NCBI GenBank assembly: GCA_934754515.1
Contig: CAKVIG010000004.1
Span: 62,001-126,000, forward strand
DNA from: an uncultured Candidatus Melainabacteria bacterium
GTDB taxonomy: Bacteria > Cyanobacteriota > Vampirovibrionia > Gastranaerophilales > Gastranaerophilaceae
Length of the DNA stretch: 64,000 bases
Reading direction: 5' to 3'
Under the pieces are notes generated by a model that saw only the letters and a list, made by a program, of their open reading frames with translations, searched no databases and was not told where the DNA came from. The position numbers were made by a program, and so were the translations under genes. Positions 1 through 7,724 of the stretch are shown here, piece by piece (position 1 is the first letter of the stretch; each line of letters opens with the position of its first letter).

Positions 1-900
1 AATAGTATTCGCGAATCTATCATACACTTGGTCAATTGTTAAAGATTTTACAAGAGCCTCTGTCATAACCGGAACTATTCCCCAGTTAATTCGTCCTCCT
101 CCGGCCAGATAATCATTGATTTTCTCTGCAATAATGGTTAAATTGTTCGGATTGTTATACGCATCAAAAGATATTATATCCGCACCTGCTTCAATCGGGA
201 TTTGCCAATCACATTTTTCAAAACATTGAATACCAACAAGTCCATGATATTCTTTAATCTTTTGAATAATCTTAGCAAACATATTTACAATCACATCTTT
301 TGTAATTTCTTCATTATTACGTTTTACATCACCGATTTTATATAATAATGGTTCTTCTAAAATAATAATCGGCGTTGTTTCAGGAGATACTGCTTTGATT
401 TCACTTATCAACCAAAGAGCTTTCGCAGAAAGTGATTGAATAATAAACTTTCTAAACATTTTATCAGCCAGAATCTGCGCGCCTGATTTGTAATTTAAAG
501 TTTGTGACATACTGAATGGTCCAAGCAAATTCACTACGGTTTCAGCAGGTTTAATACGCTCCAATATTTGCAAATACTTATGAATAAAAGCAGTATCAAT
601 CTGAAACAGTTCCAATTTCTCCGCAGTTGGCTCATTATAAACAGAATCCAAATATAAACTGATTTGTTTAAAATTCTCAATATTGCTTGTCAAAAAATAT
701 CTTTTTTCTTTTAATCCAACACCTGGCATGTGACCTAATGTCACATCAACAATATTATCTTGAGCCGAAAGATTTGGCAGCAAAGGAAGATAAGGAGAAT
801 GTTCAAACAATTTCAACATCATCTTTATCGCTAAAGAATTGTCTTCATAAGGAAGACTTCCCGTTGGTAAGCATTTTAATAAAAATTTTGGATTTGCCAT
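1..900 (-). CDS. MetE/UROD-superfamily protein, 3' part cut by window edge
   Basis: I read an open frame of 300 codons with no stop from an ATG at 900 down to base 1, so the C-terminus lies outside the window. The start has a purine-rich RBS (AAAGAGAG) 6-8 nt upstream. The N-terminus (PTGSLPYED) resembles the TxxVGSxP opening of cobalamin-independent methionine synthase C-terminal-like proteins. NLLGPFS, IILEEPLL and ISFDAY sit where such TIM barrels keep GP-S, DEP and strand-end motifs. The family includes MetE-like methyltransferases and uroporphyrinogen decarboxylase-like corrinoid methyltransferases. Substrate cannot be assigned. It follows rplI on the same strand but is separated by a terminator. 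Confidence 0.6.
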   Translation of the reverse strand, partial: MANPKFLLKCLPTGSLPYEDNSLAIKMMLKLFEHSPYLPLLPNLSAQDNIVDVTLGHMPGVGLKEKRYFLTSNIENFKQISLYLDSVYNEPTAEKLELFQIDTAFIHKYLQILERIKPAETVVNLLGPFSMSQTLNYKSGAQILADKMFRKFIIQSLSAKALWLISEIKAVSPETTPIIILEEPLLYKIGDVKRNNEEITKDVIVNMFAKIIQKIKEYHGLVGIQCFEKCDWQIPIEAGADIISFDAYNNPNNLTIIAEKINDYLAGGGRINWGIVPVMTEALVKSLTIDQVYDRFANTI

Positions 901-920
901 CTATAAAACTCTCTTTATTA

Positions 921-952
921 AAAAACGTGCCAATAAGCTTTATTGGCACGTT
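921..952 (-). terminator. Rho-independent terminator after rplI
   Basis: A perfect 12-bp stem (925-936 with 940-951, 3-nt loop) is followed on the minus strand by a T run. It sits 20 nt after the rplI stop codon. Confidence 0.8.
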
Positions 953-971
953 CTTATAACATTCATTTAAA

Positions 972-1466
972 CTATGCTTCAGCTTCTTCTGTTTCTTCTA
1001 CAGATTCTTTAACAACTTCTGAAGCTGTTACAACAACTTTTAATTCAGTTTTAACTTTTGAAGTTAATTTGATTAACATTGTAAATTCACCAATTCTGTT
1101 GATTGGAGCATTCAATGAAACAGTTTTTCTATCAACTTCAATACCGGCTTTTTCTTTTAATTCTTCGCACAATTTCTTAGTTGTAATTGTACCGAACAAT
1201 TTACCGCTTTCACCAGCTTTAGCTGACAATTCGATAGAACCAAGTTTTTCAATTTGTTCAGCCTTAGCCAAAGCTTCTTGGTGTAATTTTTCTTGTTTAG
1301 CTTGAAGTCTTGCTAAATTTTGTTCTCTGTTTTTCAAAGCACCTTCAGTAGCTACTTCTGCATAGTTTTTAGGAATTAGGAAGTTTCTGGCATAACCGTC
1401 TTTAACGTTTACTAAATCGCCAGCTTCACCAATGTTTTGAACTTCTTTTTTCAATATTACTTGCAT
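972..1466 (-). CDS. rplI: 50S ribosomal protein L9
   Basis: The 164-residue product has the L9 N-terminal RNA-binding domain: MQVILKKEVQNIGEAGD, then VKDGYARNFLIPKNYA, the conserved L9 signature. A long connecting helix (about residues 42-76) and the C-terminal domain follow. L9 binds domain V of 23S rRNA at the base of the L1 stalk. The usual length is about 150, and the extra residues form an acidic C-terminal tail (ESVEETEEAEA). The start has an AAAGGAGAAAAAG-type RBS. It appears monocistronic, without the rpsF/rpsR/ssb neighbours seen in many bacteria, at least inside this window. Confidence 0.97.
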   Translation of the reverse strand: MQVILKKEVQNIGEAGDLVNVKDGYARNFLIPKNYAEVATEGALKNREQNLARLQAKQEKLHQEALAKAEQIEKLGSIELSAKAGESGKLFGTITTKKLCEELKEKAGIEVDRKTVSLNAPINRIGEFTMLIKLTSKVKTELKVVVTASEVVKESVEETEEAEA

Positions 1467-1579
1467 TTCTTTTTCTCCTTTAATAATTATTGGGCTAGTA
1501 TAAATTTATACTACCTGAAAAAAGATTAAATGTCGAGTCCCCATGATTTTACGCTTAAAATAAGTTCACAGAACAAGTT

Positions 1580-1608
1580 TTTACACAACCTTAAATTTGT
1601 TCTATAAT
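1580..1608 (+). promoter_or_regulatory. Sigma-70-type promoter giving a leaderless start
   Basis: TTTACA (1580-1585), a 17-nt spacer and TATAAT (1603-1608) lie 6 nt before the ATG at 1615. Transcription would begin at or next to the start codon, and no Shine-Dalgarno is present. This is the clearest of several similar arrangements in the window. Confidence 0.6.
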
Positions 1609-1614
1609 CATTTT

Positions 1615-2148
1615 ATGGATATTTTTGTAATTGAAATAGTTGATGCAGATAATGTGCATAAGGAATTATTAAAAGAGTTTCAGAAAAAAGATATTTCTAA
1701 CCCTAAAAAATGGAATGAGCACTGTCTTTCCTATTTGATGGTTGATAGAATTCTTAGAGATTTTTATCAAATTGAAAACCGTGAAATAGTTTTTAATGGC
1801 AACAAACCATTTCTAAAAACAAGAGAAAAGTTTTTTAGCATAAGTCACAGCAACGATTTTATAGCTTTAGCATTTTCAGATTATGATTGCGGTATTGATA
1901 TAGAAAAAATAAAACTTAGAGAATTTGAAAGTATATCAAAACGCATGGGATTTAAATGCGAAACATTAGAAGATTTTTATAATGAGTGGACAAAATATGA
2001 AGCCGAGTATAAACTTGGAAAACCTGCTCAGAAATTCAAAAAAATTCGATTGGAAGATTATGTACTAACGGCTTCTAGCGTGAATGTTCTAGAAGAATTT
2101 GAAATTTATATTCAAAACGGAGAAGTTTTTCCTAACCAGAATGGTTGA
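1615..2148 (+). CDS. 4'-phosphopantetheinyl transferase, Sfp-like
   Basis: The family transfers the phosphopantetheine arm of CoA to a serine of acyl- or peptidyl-carrier proteins. The visible motifs are in family order: NGNKPFL (the GKP motif), FSISHS, GIDIE (Mg-binding acidic pair) and EWTKYEAEYKLGK (the WxxKEA-like helix). At 177 residues it is slightly short for the family. I chose the ATG at 1615 over a TTG at 1597 because a -10 hexamer overlaps the upstream codons. No carrier-protein, fatty-acid or polyketide genes are near, so the substrate is unknown. Confidence 0.85.
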   Translation: MDIFVIEIVDADNVHKELLKEFQKKDISNPKKWNEHCLSYLMVDRILRDFYQIENREIVFNGNKPFLKTREKFFSISHSNDFIALAFSDYDCGIDIEKIKLREFESISKRMGFKCETLEDFYNEWTKYEAEYKLGKPAQKFKKIRLEDYVLTASSVNVLEEFEIYIQNGEVFPNQNG

Positions 2149-2200
2149 TTTTAGGGCATTTTGTATAAAGTTCGTTTATTTTTTGTCGATGAGAATATTA

Positions 2201-2317
2201 ATAACACCCTCTCCTGCCTTCGGCACCCTCCCCGAGGGGAGGGGACTAAAGACGCTCAACTGACGCAATCCACTCCCTCCCTTGGGGGAGGGTGCCGAAG
2301 GCGGGAGAGGGTGTTAT
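2201..2317. repeat. Palindromic repeat, family A
   Basis: Inverted arms of about 33 bp (2201-2233 and 2285-2317; ATAACACCCTCTCC at the outer ends) flank a core containing CTAAAGACGCTCAACTG. It is related to elements at 55609-55673 and 58825-58968. It is much more GC-rich than its surroundings. Confidence 0.85.
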
Positions 2318-2355
2318 AAAAACTAAACCAACACTAAATCAAAAGCGAGGTACTC

Positions 2356-2523
2356 ATGGCAAGAATTATCAACTCCGGCGAACGCCGAATTATCAAAATG
2401 TCAGTGGACGACATTATTTCTGTGGTACAGGATTACCAAAGGATTGTACCACGCTTTTCAACGGCAGAAGACGCTCGAAACTATCTGAGCGACACAGTAG
2501 TCTACATTCCGGAAGATATTTAG
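2356..2523 (+). CDS. Small orphan protein, 55 residues
   Basis: ATG at 2356 is preceded by GCGAGG at good spacing and opens a 55-codon frame ending TAG at 2523. The peptide begins MARIINSGERRIIKM and ends VVYIPEDI. It is soluble, with a mixed charged and hydrophobic composition like a folded mini-domain, and has no signal peptide. It overlaps the last 4 nt of the convergent TPR gene. A longer frame through the upstream repeat (from 2292) is less likely because it encodes repeat DNA. I do not recognise a family. Confidence 0.6.
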   Translation: MARIINSGERRIIKMSVDDIISVVQDYQRIVPRFSTAEDARNYLSDTVVYIPEDI

Positions 2524-4181
2524 TAATATTCGGATGTTGACATGTCATTAAGAGCATTTTTAGCTTCTTCAAAAGAAGGGTCCTGCTCAAGAATTTCTAT
2601 ATAAAGTTCTTTAGCCTTATCTTTATTATTATTTTCGTAAAGCAAAGCCAAGTTGTATTTAGCCTCGATTAAATCGGGGTTATACAACAGGGCTTGTTTA
2701 AAAGCTTCTTCTGCTTTTTTAATATCATGTTGAGAAGCATACATTAAACCAACTCTATACAAACCTGTCGGATTTTTATCATCAAAATTCAACAAATCAG
2801 TTAAAGCCTTTTTTTCCTCGAAAAAGTTACCCAGCTGATGATGTGCTTCTGCCAACAGCAGTAAATACTTTGCTTTAAATTGATTTTGCTTATCATATTC
2901 TAATGCTTTATTAATTGATTCAATACAGTTTGCATACTCTTTTTTTGCAAAATAATTTTTTGCACCATTAAAATATATTTCTGAATTCAAAGCATTGTAT
3001 TGAGTCGCATTTTTTAACAATTCAAAAGACTCATCAAGTTTATTCTGCTCTGACATATCAATTGCCCAAGCAATATATAATTCACATAGTAATAAATTTA
3101 CAGTCTTTGCTTCTCTTGGTGTTGCTTTATCCAAAAGCAAGTTATACTTTTCCAATGCTTTTTGATAATTCTTCACTTGCAAATAAGCATCTGCCAATTC
3201 TAGGGTTACATCAAAACCATTTTGCGACATCATTGCCAAATCTTCTAAAATTACGATACCGTCCACAACTTTATTAAGTTTTATGTTAAAGGCTGCTATA
3301 TCATTTCTAACTTTGAATTTATCAGAGCCTTGAATATCTAGCAATTTTTCAGAATATTCTATCGCCTTTTCATATTCTTCAGTTTCAACACTTAATGTAA
3401 CTAAAGTTTCGTATATCCATAGAAGAGTTTTTGCATCCGTTACAAAAGTCAGCATAAACAACAATGTTTCTTTAGCTACAGGATAATTTTTTATTTTAAT
3501 ATACAACTCTGCAAGTTTTCTATTTGTTGCAACATCATTCGGATAAATTCCTAATCGCGTTTTGTACGCTTCGAAAGCAGCAGGATAATCATGAGCTTCT
3601 TCATTCAACTCTGCTAATATTGACTGAACGTCCGCAATATCTTCGTCCAATTCCATCAGATCTGACAATACTTCATAAGCACCGATTGCAGAAAATAACT
3701 GGTCAGCGTCTCTATACAGTTCTGCCAATGTCCTAACAACATCTTTGTCATTTTTCTTATTTTCAAAAAGAAATTCATACTCCTTAATCGCCTTTTGAGT
3801 CATTTGTTTCTTTATATAACAATCAGCCAGAACTTGTCTTGTTTCTATGCTGTTCGGTCTTTTTTTCAATATAATGGAGCACTGCTTAATCGCTTGATTA
3901 TATTTTCTATCTTCGTAATAAGCTTTTGCCAAATAAATTCTTACTTCTACATGCCCCGGCACTCTATCCAAATATTTTGTTGCTAACAGTTGTGCAAGAG
4001 CGTATTCTTTTTTATCGTAAAGAGCACCTACCTGTTCTAAAACATTCTTGGTTGAAAGTTGAAGGTCATCCCCCTTTTGAGAACCGCCACCTTGAAATAA
4101 AATTATTGAATACAAAATATAAATTGCTGCAACCGCAACAACAAACGCAACTACGATTATAATTATATTTGTATCTGCCAT
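2520..4181 (-). CDS. Membrane-anchored tetratricopeptide repeat protein
   Basis: The 553-residue product starts with a single hydrophobic segment (about residues 4-27, IIIIVVAFVVAVAAIYI) followed by a Gly/Gln-rich linker. Tandem TPR-like helix pairs then run to the end (for example LAKAYYEDRKYNQAIKQC, YKTRLGIYPNDVATN, YNPDLIEAKYNLALLYE). It is probably anchored in the inner membrane as a scaffold. I prefer the ATG at 4181 to a GTG at 4190; GAGAG precedes it. No enzymatic domain is visible and the partners are unknown. Confidence 0.85.
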   Translation of the reverse strand: MADTNIIIIVVAFVVAVAAIYILYSIILFQGGGSQKGDDLQLSTKNVLEQVGALYDKKEYALAQLLATKYLDRVPGHVEVRIYLAKAYYEDRKYNQAIKQCSIILKKRPNSIETRQVLADCYIKKQMTQKAIKEYEFLFENKKNDKDVVRTLAELYRDADQLFSAIGAYEVLSDLMELDEDIADVQSILAELNEEAHDYPAAFEAYKTRLGIYPNDVATNRKLAELYIKIKNYPVAKETLLFMLTFVTDAKTLLWIYETLVTLSVETEEYEKAIEYSEKLLDIQGSDKFKVRNDIAAFNIKLNKVVDGIVILEDLAMMSQNGFDVTLELADAYLQVKNYQKALEKYNLLLDKATPREAKTVNLLLCELYIAWAIDMSEQNKLDESFELLKNATQYNALNSEIYFNGAKNYFAKKEYANCIESINKALEYDKQNQFKAKYLLLLAEAHHQLGNFFEEKKALTDLLNFDDKNPTGLYRVGLMYASQHDIKKAEEAFKQALLYNPDLIEAKYNLALLYENNNKDKAKELYIEILEQDPSFEEAKNALNDMSTSEYY

Positions 4182-4282
4182 TTCTCTCACTTCTTTAAAA
4201 CTGTAATATCATTATACATGATAGTTAAGAAAAGTAAAAGTTTTTGTTTACTTTTACTTATTTTTTATTAAATAATATAGGT

Positions 4283-4885
4283 ATGAAGAAAGCTTTTTTA
4301 ATATCATTAATTTCATTATTAATTATATCTCCGGCAGTAATTGCCGAAAGTTGGGATGATTTTTCAGATTTGGACAGAGCTTGGGATGGACAAAAGTCTA
4401 TCACTAATAAAGAATTTGAAGATGCAATCAATACACTTGAAGGAAAGCAAAAACAGAAAGAAGAAAAACAGCAAAAAAGAAAAGCTAAAAAAATAAGTGG
4501 CGGAGGCACAAGTTTGCATTCAGAACTTGCGCCTGGGGCTGAAATTCAAGGATTGACACCTTTAAAAAACAAAAATGACGAGGGTTTGCTTTTAAATGTG
4601 CCGGTTAATCTTATCATCGATGAAACTCCGCTTGATAAAGGTTACTATAAAGTTATTGCAGAACGCGATAAAAGTAATGATATTTATTTGTCTTTTTATC
4701 AATCACAATATTTCAAGGGAAAAGTTCGCGCTTGTGAAACAAATGACGATTATGAAAGTGAAGATTTGGATTTTGTAAAATTAATCCCTTATAATAAGAA
4801 TTTTGTAAAAATTATATTTGGCTCGTTAGATTTTAATGCGTATGCATATATTAGATATGGCGCAGAAGAAGCAGGAGAAAATTAA
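4283..4885 (+). CDS. Secreted/periplasmic protein of unknown function
   Basis: The 200-residue product has a signal peptide (MKKAFLISLISLLIISPAVIA, cut before ES). A Lys/Gln-rich charged stretch (about 60-82) follows, then a C-terminal domain containing LDKGYYKVIAE and a final beta-rich part (VKIIFGSLDFNAYAYIRYG). The C-terminal half resembles in pattern the secreted protein at 33110-33847, so the two may be distant paralogues. The ATG at 4283 is chosen because the signal peptide starts there. AATAAT lies 6 nt upstream, which suggests leaderless initiation. Function unknown. Confidence 0.7.
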   Translation: MKKAFLISLISLLIISPAVIAESWDDFSDLDRAWDGQKSITNKEFEDAINTLEGKQKQKEEKQQKRKAKKISGGGTSLHSELAPGAEIQGLTPLKNKNDEGLLLNVPVNLIIDETPLDKGYYKVIAERDKSNDIYLSFYQSQYFKGKVRACETNDDYESEDLDFVKLIPYNKNFVKIIFGSLDFNAYAYIRYGAEEAGEN

Positions 4886-4895
4886 AAAAATTAAT

Positions 4896-4926
4896 GGTGC
4901 AAAAATTGCATTCTATCTCTTTTTAA
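4896..4926 (+). terminator. Weak terminator-like hairpin
   Basis: GGTGCAA/TTGCATT can pair with two G-T wobbles and is followed by a loose T-rich stretch. Near-identical GGTGCAA/TTGCACC hairpins end the genes at 12120 and 29482, which supports a terminator role. Confidence 0.45.
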
Positions 4927-5158
4927 TAGAAAACTGAAAGGGAAAAAGGAGAAATTGTTTTAAATATTTCGGTATCATACAAACTAATTGCAATATTACA
5001 AAAATATGGTATGATTAAATTAGATTAATATGCGAGAGTCCATTTATAATGTTATTAAGCATTTTACTGGAATAGTATAAATATAGGATTTAAATTATTA
5101 TTCGCTTTGATATAGTTTAAACTAGAGAGCAATTTAATAGTTAGAAGTAATAGTAAAT

Positions 5159-5830
5159 ATGCAAAAATATTTAAGAAGAAGAAAAGAACAAAAACGAGAT
5201 TTAACAAACTTAACTGCTGATGAACTAATTGCAATGACCTTTAAACACTGCAATAACAAAAAAGTTCTTGTATCAATCTTGTCTTTGTTTATAGTTTTAC
5301 CGATTCTATTAGGCGGTATTGTTATCAAAAATATTCATTCATCCGGTCAAGATTTGGAAGATGCAGATTTGGTATCTTTAGCTTCTGCGCCAATTACAGC
5401 GACTGCAGCTAAGAAGAATTTAATATCAATTCCAACTGGAACGGTAAAAGCTAATCCTTTCTTACCATATAGAGAAATTAATAAAGGTTCTTCTGTAAGT
5501 GATGTTCCGACTTACGATTTAGTCGCACCACCGGAAGTTATTAATAAAAACTCTGATGCAGCAAGAGTTATGGATACAATTGTTTCAGGTATTTTGTATG
5601 ACAAATTCAGTCCGTCTGCAATATTGAACATTGAAGGCAATGATTACCTTGTAAAAAAAGGGGATGTTGTAAATAAATATAAAGTTTTAAATATTACACA
5701 AAACAGTGTTACCGTAAAATTGGGCAATAACACTTATAATGCCGGTATTGGCGAAATCTTAACTGAAGGGTCTGTAAACTATAATGACGTTTCAAATTTG
5801 AGTAAAAAATTCGGAGGGGAAAGACGATGA
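5159..5830 (+). CDS. GspC/PilP-like inner-membrane protein
   Basis: The 223-residue product has a cytoplasmic N-terminus, one transmembrane segment (about 36-57, VLVSILSLFIVLPILLGGIV) and a Pro/Ala linker with ANPFLPYRE. Its C-terminal HR/PilP-type beta domain contains VSGILYDKFSPSAILNIEG, YLVKKGDVV and YNAGIGEIL. GspC and PilP link the inner-membrane assembly platform to the secretin. Position, directly before and overlapping the secretin gene by 4 nt, supports this. Sequence alone does not decide between type II secretion and type IV pilus. Confidence 0.75.
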   Translation: MQKYLRRRKEQKRDLTNLTADELIAMTFKHCNNKKVLVSILSLFIVLPILLGGIVIKNIHSSGQDLEDADLVSLASAPITATAAKKNLISIPTGTVKANPFLPYREINKGSSVSDVPTYDLVAPPEVINKNSDAARVMDTIVSGILYDKFSPSAILNIEGNDYLVKKGDVVNKYKVLNITQNSVTVKLGNNTYNAGIGEILTEGSVNYNDVSNLSKKFGGERR

Positions 5831-7719
5831 GATATAATCATATGCAAAGACTATTGTCAGTAGCGTTATTATTAGCGTTCGCTGCACCTTCAGGTCTGGC
5901 TGTTTCAACTTATACATCAACGCCTAATGTTCAGTCTACGGTTTTGAGCGGCGATGTAAGATTAACAAACAGAAATGATAAAATTACATTAAGCTTGCGC
6001 GATTCTGATGTTAAGCAAGTGTTAAGAATGTTTGCGGACAAAGCAGGTATGAATATCGTTTTCCACTCATCTGTAGATGGAAAAGTAACTTTAGACTTAG
6101 TTAATATGCCGATTAACGATGCTTTTAACTTAGTTTTGCAAGTTGCAGGTTTGAACTATTACACACAAAATAATACATTAATCGTTTTAGCAAAAGATAA
6201 TGCAGATAACGCAGCTTTTTCTAAACAAGAAATGATGGTATTTCCTGTCAAATACGTAAGTGCTGGAAAAATTGCAAACTTCTTGAACAATAACGTATTT
6301 GGCATGAAAAAAGCAGGTTTATCAAGTGTAGATGCTGCAACAGTAAATGCCGCAACAAATGAAATTATTGTTTTCGGTATGAAATCAGACGCAGCAATCG
6401 TTCAAAAGGTAATTGACCAATTAGATAAAGAACCATTGACAAAAACATTTGCAGTAAATCACACAACTCCTGCTGAAATGGCTGATATGATTTGTAACAT
6501 GTTATTACCTTCTCGCGGTTCACAAAGCGGAGAGTCTAAAGGTTCAAGCAGTAGCTTTGCTCCTGCAACACCAGGTGTTGGAACGACAGGTGGCGCAGCA
6601 AGTATAAATGGTGTTATGACTGGTGGTGCCGCTTCTACTACTTCAAGCAGTGATTTAAAACTTGGTGAAGGCGTTGTTGCTTGTACTGTATCAGGGCAAG
6701 CTTCCTCAACTACATCTGCACCGTTTGATTTGCAAAACTTAGCAATATCTTATTATCCTCAAAGAGGTACAATCATGATGATGGGTGGTTCAGAAGCTCA
6801 AATGCACATGATTGAAAACTTTATAAAAACAAATGACGTTAAACAACCACAAGCATACTTGGAAGTTTCAATTGTAGAACTTAACGAAGCAGGTTCTAAA
6901 GAATTTGCTAACAATTGGGCTATTCAATCAGATGCCTGGGGTGTTAAATTCAGTGGCGGTAGAGTTTCAGGAGGTAGAGAAGCTTCTCCTTATGATAGGG
7001 TTTATGATATTACAAAACACTATTGGACAGAACCAAAAGTCAATGATGATGGCACTATTACATTACCTACATACACCGCTGTAACAGGTAAAGAAAAGGG
7101 TGTGTATCATGGTTCATACATTTCTTGGACAATGAACTACTTGATTGAAAACCGTAAAGCAAGAGTACTTGCTAATCCTAAATTATTAATCACTAACGGT
7201 CAAGAATCAACAATTGATTTGACTCAAGATTATGTAGAAAAAGTTACATCTGAGTTCTTGTCTTCAACATCAACAGGTGGGGCTGGAACTGGTACTGTTC
7301 AAAGAACATATACAATAGGTTCTGACCAAGGTATCAAAGTTGTATTAACGCCATTCATTTCTCCTGACGGTTATGTAACATTGAATATTAAACCTGAATA
7401 TTCAACTGTAGCAGGTGAAGTAAGAACTCCAAGTGAAACTAATGATGGCAGCACAGACTTGCAAGCAACATTGTTAAGCAGAAGAAATCTTGATTTGAAA
7501 AACATCAGAATCAAAGATGGTGAAACTCTTGCGATTGGTGGTTTAATACAAGAAAATGAACAAAAAACAGTTCAAAAGATTCCTGTTCTAGGTGATTTGC
7601 CGGTTATCGGTGCTGCATTTAGATCAAGCTCTACAACCAAAGCAAAAACAGAACTTGTAATTATGCTAACACCAAAAATCATCAATGATGGAGAAAACTC
7701 AGTAGCGGATAGTTTATAG
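5827..7719 (+). CDS. Secretin (GspD/PilQ family)
   Basis: This is the outer-membrane pore of a type II secretion or type IV pilus machine. The product has 630 residues. A signal peptide (LLSVALLLAFAAPSGLA) is followed by an STN-type N0 domain (LSLRDSDVKQVLRMFADKAG), N1 repeats (VFPVKYVSAGKIANFLNN), a Gly/Ser-rich linker (about 225-280) and the C-terminal secretin domain. The latter shows YLEVSIVELNEAG, VLANPKLLITNGQ, GIKVVLTPFISPDG, LKNIRIKDGETLAIGGLI and TELVIMLTPKII. It overlaps the GspC-like gene by ATGA, implying translational coupling; GGGGA precedes the start. Confidence 0.95.
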   Translation: MRYNHMQRLLSVALLLAFAAPSGLAVSTYTSTPNVQSTVLSGDVRLTNRNDKITLSLRDSDVKQVLRMFADKAGMNIVFHSSVDGKVTLDLVNMPINDAFNLVLQVAGLNYYTQNNTLIVLAKDNADNAAFSKQEMMVFPVKYVSAGKIANFLNNNVFGMKKAGLSSVDAATVNAATNEIIVFGMKSDAAIVQKVIDQLDKEPLTKTFAVNHTTPAEMADMICNMLLPSRGSQSGESKGSSSSFAPATPGVGTTGGAASINGVMTGGAASTTSSSDLKLGEGVVACTVSGQASSTTSAPFDLQNLAISYYPQRGTIMMMGGSEAQMHMIENFIKTNDVKQPQAYLEVSIVELNEAGSKEFANNWAIQSDAWGVKFSGGRVSGGREASPYDRVYDITKHYWTEPKVNDDGTITLPTYTAVTGKEKGVYHGSYISWTMNYLIENRKARVLANPKLLITNGQESTIDLTQDYVEKVTSEFLSSTSTGGAGTGTVQRTYTIGSDQGIKVVLTPFISPDGYVTLNIKPEYSTVAGEVRTPSETNDGSTDLQATLLSRRNLDLKNIRIKDGETLAIGGLIQENEQKTVQKIPVLGDLPVIGAAFRSSSTTKAKTELVIMLTPKIINDGENSVADSL

Positions 7720-7724
7720 AAATT

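Noticed and set aside
2292..2540. 82-residue plus-strand frame covering a repeat and the 55-residue gene
   Set aside because: Its first part is repeat DNA; the frame starting at 2356 has a proper RBS and more protein-like sequence.
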